DNA of 64,000 bases from contig NZ_JBPXRR010000001.1 of assembly GCF_051842935.1 (NCBI RefSeq), positions 1,550,001-1,614,000 of the forward strand, read 5' to 3'. Under the pieces are notes generated by a model. It did not search any database. It was not told the origin of the DNA and was given only the letters and a program-made list of their open reading frames with translations. Each line of letters starts with the position of its first letter. The first letter of the stretch is position 1. Below, piece by piece: positions 17,616-25,172 of this stretch. Both the position numbers and the translations under genes were made by a program. Source of the stretch: Pseudalkalibacillus sp051842935. GTDB taxonomy: Bacteria; Bacillota; Bacilli; Bacillales; Fictibacillaceae.

Positions 17616-17714
17616 ATGTCAGACGGACTCGGGAAAGGATTCATTTTAGTCGTCGTACTATTCGTCCTTTTGGTGATCATCGGGATCGTGGTCTATACCG
17701 GAACGGTCGGCTAA
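17616..17714 (+). CDS. YjcZ-like small hydrophobic sporulation protein (32 residues)
   Basis: The 32-residue product begins MSDGLGKGF and continues as one membrane helix rich in I, L and V, ending GTVG. This glycine-rich start plus single helix is the layout of the small YjcZ/SscA family of spore-assembly proteins in Bacillus. AGGAGG lies about 19 bases and GGGGG about 8 bases before the ATG, and a SigK-like promoter precedes it. It stands alone, divergent from the polyketide synthase and convergent with the scp operon. Family membership is by eye on a very short sequence. Confidence 0.6.
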   Translation: MSDGLGKGFILVVVLFVLLVIIGIVVYTGTVG

Positions 17715-17740
17715 CATCGATCTATCCATCATTTTCAATA

Positions 17741-17814
17741 AAAAAAGGGATTGTTCCGATCCGTGCGGCTTTGAGCATTTCAAACCTGTACAAATCGATC
17801 AATCCCTTTTGATT
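17741..17814. terminator. Terminator hairpin between the small ORF and the scp operon
   Basis: AAAAGGGATTG (17743 on) and CAATCCCTTTT (17801 on) pair at the base of a long hairpin, with A- and T-runs on both sides, so it can end transcripts from either direction. The long loop makes the fold less certain than the stem. Confidence 0.6.
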
Positions 17815-17818
17815 TCTT

Positions 17819-18223
17819 TTATGCTTGAGCAGTTTCAAGATTCAGTTGACCATCTGACTCCAGCTGTGTGACCCACCCTGTGATTGTTTCAGCATCCAAA
17901 CCTTTGAACAAAGCTGCAAACGCCTCTTCTTCATTGATGTATACCCGATGACGATGTTGGAAATCAGGATTTTTATGTAATGCGATGAGTGCCACAACAT
18001 CCCGCATGTGAATGGATTTGCCCTTCACGTCAAAAATCGGGTCTGATTCGAACGGACTCCATTCCGACATCTTCTCATCAAAGAAACGTACATACAAGAC
18101 TGCCAACGTTTTGCTTTTACCATCCTCACCGGAAAAAGTGACCTCCGAACGCGTGAAGAATTCCTCAGGTGAATTGGACTTCGACTTTTCCAGTTCTTCA
18201 CCGGAAATGGAATGTATGATCAA
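17819..18223 (-). CDS. Unknown 134-residue protein in the scpAB operon
   Basis: I do not recognise this protein. It is soluble, acidic and has no signal peptide. The N-terminal half looks beta-rich (EVTFSG ... TLAVLYVRFFDEK) and the C-terminal half helical. It occupies the place of ypuI in B. subtilis but does not resemble what I recall of YpuI (DUF3907, about 180 residues). The start is a TTG overlapping the scpB stop (TTGA), with AAGGAGG only three bases upstream, so it is tightly coupled to scpB. A role connected with chromosome segregation or cell growth is only a guess from the operon. Confidence 0.75.
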   Translation of the reverse strand: MIIHSISGEELEKSKSNSPEEFFTRSEVTFSGEDGKSKTLAVLYVRFFDEKMSEWSPFESDPIFDVKGKSIHMRDVVALIALHKNPDFQHRHRVYINEEEAFAALFKGLDAETITGWVTQLESDGQLNLETAQA

Positions 18224-18828
18224 TTTCCTTCCTCCTTATCATCCGTATTGATAACATCTTGGAAATTTTCAAAGAAAAGATCCGCTTCCGCCTCGATTGA
18301 TTCTTCCCCTGATTGCTCCGGAAGGCTTGGTAGATCCTCCAACGCCCGCAAACCGAAGTATTCGAGAAAGTCACGTGTCGTACCATACAGGATTGCCCTG
18401 CCTGTCCCTTCTGCTCGGCCGACTTCCTTCACCAACTGTTTCGAAGATAAGGTCTGGATCGGCTTTTCGGTCTTTACTCCACGTATATCTTCAATTTCAG
18501 CTCTTGTAATCGGTTGTTTGTATGCAATGATGGCAAGCGTCTCAAGTGCTGCTTGAGACAGAGAACTTGTCGTCGGTGACTCTACGAATCTCTCATAATA
18601 AGAAATGTGTTTCGCTTTGGTTGTAAATTGGAATGCTCCAGCGATTTCAACAATTTCGATACCACGAGCCTCAGATTGATATTCTTCTTTCATTTCTTGA
18701 ATCAATTCATCCGCTTCCGCCACTTCGATTTGAAGAATATCGGCAGCTTGTTTGCTTTCCAGCCCTTCGTCTCCGACGACAAAAAGTAGGCCTTCAATGA
18801 TTGCTTTCTGTTCTATTTTCGTCGTCAA
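18220..18828 (-). CDS. scpB: Segregation and condensation protein B
   Basis: Kleisin-associated winged-helix protein of the SMC-ScpAB condensin that compacts and segregates chromosomes. The 202-residue protein has the ScpB core with the motif ALETLAIIAYKQPITRAEIE near 90-109 and DIRGVKTEKPIQTL following it. The start is TTG (18828) overlapping the scpA stop, with GGAGGAG about 9 bases upstream. The acidic tail (about 170-202) is typical of the family. Operon scpA-scpB-unknown. Confidence 0.95.
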   Translation of the reverse strand: MTTKIEQKAIIEGLLFVVGDEGLESKQAADILQIEVAEADELIQEMKEEYQSEARGIEIVEIAGAFQFTTKAKHISYYERFVESPTTSSLSQAALETLAIIAYKQPITRAEIEDIRGVKTEKPIQTLSSKQLVKEVGRAEGTGRAILYGTTRDFLEYFGLRALEDLPSLPEQSGEESIEAEADLFFENFQDVINTDDKEEGN

Positions 18829-19586
18829 TGGCTTTTCTCCTCCTGTACCAGATGAATCATGATATCCTGAAAATTCTTTTCCTGCTCACAACGGATTTGT
18901 CGTGTCTTCATCAGTTCCAATACGGCCAAGAAAGTAACGACCATATGATCGCGGCTCGGATAAGGAAACAGACTTTTGAAAGTCCTTACCCCTTTCTTAC
19001 CTTTCAGTTCTGTCACGATTTCATTCATTCGAGTGTCGATCGGAATGTCCTGACGATCGATTTTCGTTTGTGGTTGTTTTTTTGGTTTCTTTTTATCAAA
19101 TATGGATTGGAATGCATCCACGAGGTCATAGATCGTCATATTGGATACTGGATTGACCGGTTCAGCATTCGCCTCGATATGCTCAAGGTTGGAAGGGGGT
19201 TTTGAGAAGGTAAGACTCCTCTGTCCTTCGTGTTCTCGCAAGTAAGTCGAAGCTTCCTTGAACTTCCGATATTCGATCAATCGACGGACAAGTTCATCCC
19301 GGGGATCTTCTTCCATATCCATTTCCATTTGCTGATCATAATCTTCTTCCTCATGCTTTGGAAGTAGCGTTTTGCTTTTGATGGCGACCAATGTCGCCGC
19401 CATCACAAGGTATTCACTAGCCACATCCAATTGCAATTCTTGCATCGTATGTATGTATTCTAAGTACTGTTCCGTAATTTGAGAGACTGGAATATCATAT
19501 ATATCGATCTCATAACGGTTGATCAGATGAAGTAACAGATCAAGAGGTCCTTCAAATGCATCCAGTCTTACATTGTATTGCGTCAT
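18825..19586 (-). CDS. scpA: Segregation and condensation protein A (kleisin)
   Basis: Kleisin subunit that bridges the SMC heads and binds ScpB. The 253-residue protein begins with the conserved segment FEGPLDLLLHLI and IYDIPVSQIT (SMC-neck-binding region), has an acidic middle linker (KHEEEDYDQQMEMDMEE) and a C-terminal winged helix that contacts the SMC head (about 190-253). First gene of its operon, behind a strong promoter. Confidence 0.96.
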   Translation of the reverse strand: MTQYNVRLDAFEGPLDLLLHLINRYEIDIYDIPVSQITEQYLEYIHTMQELQLDVASEYLVMAATLVAIKSKTLLPKHEEEDYDQQMEMDMEEDPRDELVRRLIEYRKFKEASTYLREHEGQRSLTFSKPPSNLEHIEANAEPVNPVSNMTIYDLVDAFQSIFDKKKPKKQPQTKIDRQDIPIDTRMNEIVTELKGKKGVRTFKSLFPYPSRDHMVVTFLAVLELMKTRQIRCEQEKNFQDIMIHLVQEEKSH

Positions 19587-19681
19587 GTATTTTTCACCAT
19601 TTCCAGAGGTTGATTCCTAGGCGGATCCTCGTTCACACCGCCAACTCTTTCAACCTGATTTTTGCATCAAAATATGTCGAT

Positions 19682-19710
19682 ATTATAGCATACCGCCTGG
19701 TGCTTCACAA
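19682..19710 (-). promoter_or_regulatory. SigA promoter of the scpA operon
   Basis: Minus strand TTGTGA, 17-base spacer, TATAAT, with TGC before the -10 (extended). About 95 bases before the scpA ATG. Confidence 0.75.
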
Positions 19711-19720
19711 TTTGCTTCTT

Positions 19721-19749
19721 TTCAACTGTCCGGCCGATTATGGTAAAAT
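19721..19749 (+). promoter_or_regulatory. SigA promoter of the DUF309 gene
   Basis: TTCAAC, 17 bases, TAAAAT on the plus strand, 34 bases before the ATG. It is back to back with the scpA promoter. A perfect 12-bp palindrome CCACTCGAGTGG (19758-19769) follows and overlaps the ribosome binding site. Confidence 0.5.
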
Positions 19750-19782
19750 GAAAGTCACCACTCGAGTGGAGGTTTTAGACGT

Positions 19783-20310
19783 ATGTATCCGAAATCATAC
19801 ATTGAATATCTCGTTCATTTTCATGGATTGAGAGATTACTTCGAATGTCATGAAATACTAGAAGAATATTGGAAGTCTGTACCGAAAGAAGAACCGAAGC
19901 ACCATTGGGTGGGATTGATTCAGATTGCTGTAGGGCTCTACCACCAGCGACGCGGTAATTTCCCTGGGGCATACCGAATGATGAAGAGTGCTCTCAATAT
20001 TGTCCGGCAAAACGAAAAAGCGGTCGTCGGCCTCGGTCTGGACACCGCTCAGTTACAGCAACAGCTGCAATCCAGATTGGCTGAGATCAAGGATGAAAAG
20101 CCATACAAAAGCTTCAATCTTCCCATCGTTGATCAAAAGTTGCTACAAGAATGTGAGAAGGAATGCTTAGCGGTTGGCTGTAAGTATGGCATTCCGAGCG
20201 ACCTCGACAATGAGTTTCTCATCCATAAGCACACTCTCCGAGACAGACAGCCTGTCATAGAAGAACGGTTAGAACAACAAGCGATTAGAAAAAAGAAACG
20301 GGAAGGTTGA
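19783..20310 (+). CDS. DUF309 family protein (YpuF-like)
   Basis: Uncharacterised soluble protein of the DUF309 family. The 175-residue sequence has the family signature FHGLRDYFECHEILEEYW (about 14-31) followed by HHWVGLIQIAVGLYHQRRGN, a mainly helical fold with conserved His/Glu residues that could bind metal. It matches ypuF next to scpA in B. subtilis. The C-terminus is basic (RKKKREG) and its codons form part of the terminator stem. Function unknown. Confidence 0.88.
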   Translation: MYPKSYIEYLVHFHGLRDYFECHEILEEYWKSVPKEEPKHHWVGLIQIAVGLYHQRRGNFPGAYRMMKSALNIVRQNEKAVVGLGLDTAQLQQQLQSRLAEIKDEKPYKSFNLPIVDQKLLQECEKECLAVGCKYGIPSDLDNEFLIHKHTLRDRQPVIEERLEQQAIRKKKREG

Positions 20311-20325
20311 ACCTTTCCGTTTCTT
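20292..20325. terminator. Bidirectional terminator between DUF309 gene and ribT
   Basis: GAAACGGGAAGGTT and AACCTTTCCGTTTC form a 14-bp stem with one G-T pair. A-rich and T-rich flanks allow use from both sides. It overlaps the ends of both flanking genes. Confidence 0.8.
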
Positions 20326-20698
20326 ATTGATCATGCTCCAGTTTGACTGGATTCTCTTCACAGCGTTCAAAGAAAGAATGAGTCTCTTCATTGGCTGTCA
20401 ATTTATATTCATCTTTCAACACCTTTTTAAGGGCGTCGACCATTTTCTTACCGATTCCTTGATGACGATGGGATGGATTGACGCTGACATGTTGCAGTTC
20501 AGCAATACCATCTTCCATTTTCAATCCTATAATTCCGATGATATCCTCATCTTCTTTCCATAGGAACAACTGATAATCAGGTTCTGTGTCGTATTGTTTC
20601 ACGGTTTGCTGCAACTTCTTGAGATCTTTCTCGTTCGGCATGAACGATAATAATCCCATTGCAATTTTTTCATAATTACGCTTATAACGAATTAACAT
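20324..20698 (-). CDS. ribT: GNAT N-acetyltransferase RibT
   Basis: Acetyltransferase-fold protein found at the end of Firmicute riboflavin operons; its substrate is not settled. The 124-residue protein has the acetyl-CoA-binding motif HRHQGIGKKMVDAL at about 76-89 after the beta-strand VSVNPS. It is separated from ribH by about 260 bases containing a 31-residue ORF, so it may be only partly co-transcribed with the rib genes. Confidence 0.88.
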   Translation of the reverse strand: MLIRYKRNYEKIAMGLLSFMPNEKDLKKLQQTVKQYDTEPDYQLFLWKEDEDIIGIIGLKMEDGIAELQHVSVNPSHRHQGIGKKMVDALKKVLKDEYKLTANEETHSFFERCEENPVKLEHDQ

Positions 20699-20711
20699 AA
20701 GTTCTCCCTCA

Positions 20712-20807
20712 TTATCGAAATAACTTCCCGACTAGTGACAATAGTAAGAGGAATGCAACGATGATGACTACGATGAATAGTATGCGTTCTTGCTTTCGAT
20801 TGTTCAT
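20712..20807 (-). CDS. Small membrane protein of 31 residues between ribH and ribT
   Basis: Read directly: ATG at 20807, stop at 20712, product MNNRKQERI followed by one membrane helix of I, V and L and a basic tail (GKLFR). The basic N-terminus and hydrophobic core look like a real single-pass peptide. The ribosome binding site is weak (AGAGG about 13 bases upstream). It ends 13 bases before ribT, so it could be translated with ribT. No family is recognised. Confidence 0.45.
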   Translation of the reverse strand: MNNRKQERILFIVVIIVAFLLLLSLVGKLFR

Positions 20808-20960
20808 CCACTCAGCCTCTTATTTAAACATAATTTTCGAGTTGATTCAAAGTCACATTCATTATAGCGAATCTTCATTCAAGTTGCTAATTTTAACCCT
20901 ACACCCGATATCAGTATAACATTCTATTCGAATTGTACCATACTTTTGTCCGATTCATTC

Positions 20961-21431
20961 TTATTTATTGAATGTACGGCAGAGGTTCCCCATTTCTATT
21001 GCTGAAACTGCAGCTTCCCAACCTTTGTTCCCTGCTTTCGTACCAGCACGTTCTACAGCTTGTTCGATGGAGTCTGTTGTCAACACACCGAAAATGACCG
21101 GGATACCGGAAGACATAGAGAGGCTGGATACCCCTTTGGATACCTCACTGCAAACATAATCGAAGTGAGGTGTAGATCCTCTGATTACCGTACCTAATGT
21201 GATGACGGCATCGTATTTATTGGATTCGACCATTTTCTTTGCAATCAATGGAATTTCAAATGCACCGGGTACCCAGGCGACGTCAACGTCCTCTTCGTTA
21301 ATACCGTGACGCTTAAGAGCATCTTCAGCACCTGAAAGCAATTTTCCTGTAATGAATTCGTTAAAGCGGCCTACAACGATTCCAATCTTCAAATCCGTTC
21401 CTACTAAATGTCCTTCAAAAGTCGTTCCCAT
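20961..21431 (-). CDS. ribH: 6,7-dimethyl-8-ribityllumazine synthase
   Basis: Condenses 5-amino-6-ribitylaminouracil with dihydroxybutanone phosphate in the penultimate riboflavin step, in an icosahedral capsid in relatives. The 156-residue protein has the motifs GRFNEFI, WVPGAFEIP and GTVIRGSTPHFDYV (catalytic His in HFDYV), and GTKAGNKGWEAA at the C-terminal phosphate-binding end. Last canonical rib gene of the FMN-riboswitch operon, 63 bases after ribBA. Confidence 0.97.
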   Translation of the reverse strand: MGTTFEGHLVGTDLKIGIVVGRFNEFITGKLLSGAEDALKRHGINEEDVDVAWVPGAFEIPLIAKKMVESNKYDAVITLGTVIRGSTPHFDYVCSEVSKGVSSLSMSSGIPVIFGVLTTDSIEQAVERAGTKAGNKGWEAAVSAIEMGNLCRTFNK

Positions 21432-21494
21432 ATTTGATTACCTCCAGGTAGATTTTTTTTGTAATTTCATGTGTGAGTGTGAAATCTAGTTCAC

Positions 21495-22688
21495 TTAAAA
21501 GTGCAACATATGTCCGAGTTTGCTATGTTTCGTACGCAAATACTTCTCGTTTTCGTCCCGATGTGGCATCTGGATCGCCACTCGATCGACCACTTCAAGT
21601 CCATACCCACTTAATCCTTTGATTTTGCGAGGATTGTTCGTCAACAGCTTCATTTTGGAGATTCCAAGGTCGCGTAGAATTTGCGCTCCGATTCCATAAT
21701 CACGAAGGTCAGGTGCGAAACCGAGTTTCTCATTCGCTTCTACGGTATCATAGCCTTCTTCTTGTAGCTTATAAGCTCTCATCTTGTTCAACAAACCAAT
21801 TCCTCGACCTTCTTGTCTCATATATAGAAGAACACCGTTTCCTTCCTGTTCGATTTGTGAGAGGGCTGCATGCAATTGCGGACCGCAATCACAGCGGTAC
21901 GAACCGAATGCGTCTCCTGTCAAACATTCGGAATGGACTCGGACGAGCGTCGGCTCATCAGGGATGATCTCCCCTTTTACGAGCGCAACGTGTTCTTTCT
22001 GATCAAGGATATTGGAATAGCCGATTGCACGGAAATCACCGAACACCGTTGGGAGGTTGATCTCGATTTCCTTTTTGACGAGCTTATCCTTCCTGTTTCG
22101 ATATTGGATGAGATCTTTGATCGTAATCATTTTCAAATCATGCTCATCTGCTATTTTCCGTAGTTCAGGAACTCTGGCCATTGTTCCATCTTCATTCATG
22201 ATTTCACAAATGACGCCAGCAGGTTCAGCACCTGAGAGTCTTGCCAGGTCGACAGCAGCTTCCGTATGACCAGCCCGTCTCAGTACGCCTCCCTCTTTTG
22301 CAATCAATGGGAAAACGTGTCCCGGACGTTTGAAGTCGCTAGCTACTGCATTTGAATCTAAAAGATATTGTATGGTCGCTGCACGTTCTTGAGCGGAGAT
22401 TCCCGTCGTAGACGTTTTATGGTCAATACTGACAGTGAATGCCGTGCCGTGAGGGTCCGTGTTTTGATGGACCATCGGACTCAGTTCAAGCTTGTCAGCC
22501 AGAGTTTCCGTAATGGGCGTACAGACAAGCCCTCTTCCATGCGTCACCATAAAGTTGATGATCTCTGGTGTGACCCGGTCGGCCAACGAAATGAAATCAC
22601 CTTCGTTCTCGCGGTCTTCATCATCACAGACAATGACCACATTTCCTTGCATCAATTCATAAATTGCTTCTTCGATTCGATCGAACAT
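21495..22688 (-). CDS. ribBA: Bifunctional 3,4-dihydroxy-2-butanone 4-phosphate synthase / GTP cyclohydrolase II
   Basis: Supplies both precursors of the lumazine ring. The 397-residue protein has an N-terminal RibB domain with DDEDRENEGD near residues 24-33 and a C-terminal RibA domain with the zinc cysteines in SECLTGDAFGSYRCDCGP and MRQEGRGIGL. I start at the ATG at 22688, which has AAGGGTGG 8 bases upstream and begins MFDRIEEAI like B. subtilis RibA; GTG codons just upstream are less likely. Third gene of the rib operon. Confidence 0.96.
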   Translation of the reverse strand: MFDRIEEAIYELMQGNVVIVCDDEDRENEGDFISLADRVTPEIINFMVTHGRGLVCTPITETLADKLELSPMVHQNTDPHGTAFTVSIDHKTSTTGISAQERAATIQYLLDSNAVASDFKRPGHVFPLIAKEGGVLRRAGHTEAAVDLARLSGAEPAGVICEIMNEDGTMARVPELRKIADEHDLKMITIKDLIQYRNRKDKLVKKEIEINLPTVFGDFRAIGYSNILDQKEHVALVKGEIIPDEPTLVRVHSECLTGDAFGSYRCDCGPQLHAALSQIEQEGNGVLLYMRQEGRGIGLLNKMRAYKLQEEGYDTVEANEKLGFAPDLRDYGIGAQILRDLGISKMKLLTNNPRKIKGLSGYGLEVVDRVAIQMPHRDENEKYLRTKHSKLGHMLHF

Positions 22689-22717
22689 TTCTGTCACCAC
22701 CCTTTTTCGTGCACGCG

Positions 22718-23365
22718 TTAGAAGCCGTGTTCTGTCAAAAAATCTTTCGTCAATTTGCTTTGCTGAGATTGTTCAGCTCTTCGTTGAAGGATGTTATCCA
22801 TGTATTTCGCCAGCATGTCACATTCGATATTAACGAGGTCTCCTTCGTTTTTGTGACCGATGACTGATTCCTCAACCGTATGTGGAATCAAGGATAAAGT
22901 GAAGGTTGTATCGGTCACCCCGAAGATCGTCAAGCTTGTTCCGTCAACCGCTACAGAACCTTTCATCATAAAGTAGGGATTCAATTCTTGCGGGGCTTCA
23001 ATTTCAAAATAAATGGCATTGTGCTTCGGTGTTTTGCTGACGATTTTTCCTACGCCATCAATATGCCCGGAGACAAAATGTCCCCCGAATCTTCCACCGG
23101 CTGCCATTGCACGTTCCAGGTTGACCCGATCTCCTGTGCCAAGCCCTTTCAGGTTGGTCGCTTTAAGCGTTTCCGGCATAACATCGACCGTGAATGATGA
23201 TTCTTTAAATGAAGTGACGGTCAGGCAGATCCCGTTGACCGAGATACTATCTCCTAGGCGGACATCCTCAAGGACCTTTTTCGTATTGATTGTGACGACA
23301 TAACCTTCACTCGATTCTTTCACTGATTGAATGGTTCCGATTTCTTCAATGATCCCAGTAAACAT
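22718..23365 (-). CDS. ribE: Riboflavin synthase (alpha chain)
   Basis: Dismutates two lumazines to riboflavin. The 215-residue protein starts with the diagnostic MFTGIIEEIG and has two homologous lumazine-binding halves, marked by SVNGICLTV (about 41-49) and AVDGTSLTI (about 138-146). It follows ribD by three bases. Length and motifs are typical. Confidence 0.97.
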   Translation of the reverse strand: MFTGIIEEIGTIQSVKESSEGYVVTINTKKVLEDVRLGDSISVNGICLTVTSFKESSFTVDVMPETLKATNLKGLGTGDRVNLERAMAAGGRFGGHFVSGHIDGVGKIVSKTPKHNAIYFEIEAPQELNPYFMMKGSVAVDGTSLTIFGVTDTTFTLSLIPHTVEESVIGHKNEGDLVNIECDMLAKYMDNILQRRAEQSQQSKLTKDFLTEHGF

Positions 23366-23368
23366 TCC

Positions 23369-24457
23369 TCATCCCTCCTTCAGCTCGGAAACGACCTTCA
23401 AATCATTCCCCACATGTTCAACTGAAATTATCTCTAGTTCGACAGCATCCTTCATCGTCTCAATTCCTGTTCCACCGATGACGGTCGGATTATGGATTCC
23501 ACCGATCAATTTCGGTGCGATGTAAGTGATTATCTGTTGAAAACATCTTGCTTGGATAAAACTCGCATGTACGGATGCGCCGCCTTCCACGAAAATCGAT
23601 GTGATCCCTTCTTTCGCTATCTTTTCCAGCAGAGAAGGGATTTCGATCGCTGGTTCATCGAGCTGGATGACTCGAACGGATGCTCTTTCAAGTTCAGCGA
23701 TCCGAGCTTTTGGCGCACTGCTCCCAGCAATGATAAGCGTTTCCGCTTCTTGGTCATGTAAAAGCTTCGCATGAGCAGGAATCCGCAGGTTCGTATCCAA
23801 AACGATACGGATCGGATTTTTACCACCGAGGGGAATCCTTGTCGTGAGTTGTGGGTCGTCCTGGATGACCGTATTGACCCCGACCAGGATGGCATCATGC
23901 TCATGACGGTGTCGATGAACATCAAGACGCGCTTCTTCTCCTGTAATCCACTTGCTATCCCCTGAATTGGACGCTGTTTTTCCATCCAGGCTCGACGCAG
24001 CTTTCAAGGTGACATAAGGAAGCTTCGTTTTCATGAAATGGTTGAAGAATGGATTGAGAGCTACTGCTTTTTCTTCGAGCATTCCAACATGGACTTCGAC
24101 CCCTGCTTCTTGCAAACGTTCGACACCTCTACCTGCCACGATCGGATTTGGATCCAAAGTCGCGATATAGATCGTCTTGATGCCTCGTTCGATGACGAGA
24201 TCCGCACAAGGCGGTGTCCTGCCGTGGTGGCTGCACGGTTCCAGCGTAACGAACATGATAGCTCCGTCTGCTTTCGATCCAGCCATATTTAAGGCGTGGA
24301 CTTCAGCATGTCCTTCACCCGCTTTAAGATGGGCTCCCAGTCCTACGACTTCACCATTTCGGACGACAACAGCACCTACCTTCGGATTCGGAGACGTCTG
24401 ACCGGCTGTTTGCTTCGCCATATCCAATGCGAGCTGCATATATTGTTCTTGTATCAT
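23369..24457 (-). CDS. ribD: Bifunctional riboflavin deaminase/reductase RibD
   Basis: Deaminates and reduces the pyrimidine intermediate early in riboflavin synthesis. The 362-residue protein has an N-terminal CMP/dCMP-deaminase-type zinc site, HAE (50-52) with PCSHHGRTPPC (C75, C84), and a C-terminal reductase domain (about 147-360) with SLDGKTA and the NADPH-binding VEGGASVH. First gene of the operon, about 190 bases downstream of the FMN riboswitch and just after its terminator. Confidence 0.97.
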   Translation of the reverse strand: MIQEQYMQLALDMAKQTAGQTSPNPKVGAVVVRNGEVVGLGAHLKAGEGHAEVHALNMAGSKADGAIMFVTLEPCSHHGRTPPCADLVIERGIKTIYIATLDPNPIVAGRGVERLQEAGVEVHVGMLEEKAVALNPFFNHFMKTKLPYVTLKAASSLDGKTASNSGDSKWITGEEARLDVHRHRHEHDAILVGVNTVIQDDPQLTTRIPLGGKNPIRIVLDTNLRIPAHAKLLHDQEAETLIIAGSSAPKARIAELERASVRVIQLDEPAIEIPSLLEKIAKEGITSIFVEGGASVHASFIQARCFQQIITYIAPKLIGGIHNPTVIGGTGIETMKDAVELEIISVEHVGNDLKVVSELKEG

Positions 24458-24484
24458 CTGATCTCCTCTTTCCTACTTGAAGGT

Positions 24485-24524
24485 GAAAAAACCCCCGAAA
24501 ATGCATAAGCATCTTCGGGGGTTT
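24485..24524 (-). terminator. Terminator of the FMN riboswitch expression platform
   Basis: Minus strand: CCCCCGAA and TTCGGGGG arms followed by TTTTTT, placed between the FMN aptamer and ribD. It would stop transcription when FMN is bound. Confidence 0.85.
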
Positions 24525-24644
24525 AAAATCATGAACAAATAAACCTTTGTCTAACTGAACGAATGTTCAGACAATAGACGTAGGTAAACTGAGGGCATAG
24601 TGACTGCTGTTGTTTTACAGCAGAATATACCTTGTTCTTCTTAT

Positions 24645-24796
24645 GAATCCTTCTCCCATCCAGACTATACTGTCGGCTTCGGAATTGCACCGAATCCACC
24701 GCTACAATAGACATTGCACCGGGTCACGGACTGAAAAGCACCGTTCGCTTTATCACCGCCGGTTGGGATTTTCACCCGACCCCGAAGGATATTTCA
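24645..24796 (-). promoter_or_regulatory. FMN riboswitch (RFN element) controlling the rib operon
   Basis: On the minus strand the conserved RFN blocks occur in order: TCGGGGTCGGGTG, AACCGGCGGTG, AGTCCGTGACCCG, GTGGATTCGGTG and AGCCGACAGTATAGTCTGG with GGGAGAAGGA at the end. This is a complete aptamer leading into the terminator at 24485-24524 and ribD. Confidence 0.97.
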
Positions 24797-24807
24797 GTTG
24801 TATTCTC

Positions 24808-24836
24808 ATGTTACTCTTTATTTCCCGCATTAGCAA
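24808..24836 (-). promoter_or_regulatory. SigA promoter of the rib operon
   Basis: Minus strand TTGCTA, 17 bases, TAACAT. Transcription would start just before the first RFN block, as expected for a riboswitch leader. Confidence 0.65.
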
Positions 24837-25020
24837 GAGGAATGTCCTCCTCGCACGGTCGATGTGAAAAAAGAGAAGGTTGATGTAATATTCACGCATT
24901 TACGTTGAAAATGTTACGAAATTCGCTTTTGATCCATTCTATAGTGAACAATTATTGTATAAGTGGAGAATCACAAATCTTAGATGAGGATTTTAGACTT
25001 ACTGAAATGCGTTTTATACG

Positions 25021-25090
25021 CAAATTAGGTCGGTGTTTCTCGAAAATGTGGGTCCATCTCTCGAAAATGCAGCTTTGTCTCCCGTAATAG
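25021..25090. repeat. Short 21-bp-period repeat in the rib-ppiB gap
   Basis: TCTCGAAAATG occurs twice 21 bases apart (25038 and 25059), followed by a decayed third copy (TCCCGTAATAG at 25080). The rest of the gap (24850-25020) is AT-rich with no ORF or RNA I can support. Confidence 0.55.
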
Positions 25091-25093
25091 GAA

Positions 25094-25116
25094 GGGACTG
25101 TCACCTAGACAGTCCC
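25094..25116. repeat. Perfect 9-bp inverted repeat
   Basis: GGGACTGTC and GACAGTCCC around a 5-base loop. There is no T-run on either side, so it is a hairpin of unknown use rather than a clear terminator. It lies next to the ppiB terminator. Confidence 0.6.
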
Positions 25117-25126
25117 ACAAAAGTGT

Positions 25127-25161
25127 TAAAAAGGACCGTTTCAGAATGAAACGATCCTCCT
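25127..25161 (-). terminator. Terminator of ppiB
   Basis: GGATCGTTTC and GAAACGGTCC arms on the minus strand with ATTCT as loop, followed by TTTTT, 12 bases after the ppiB stop. Confidence 0.82.
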
Positions 25162-25172
25162 TTTGATGTTTA

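Noticed and set aside
24488..24850. Coding ORFs across the rib leader
   Set aside because: The sequence matches an FMN aptamer plus terminator; the short ORFs there are incidental.
25094..25116. Second terminator of ppiB
   Set aside because: A perfect stem but with no T-run on either strand; kept only as an inverted repeat.
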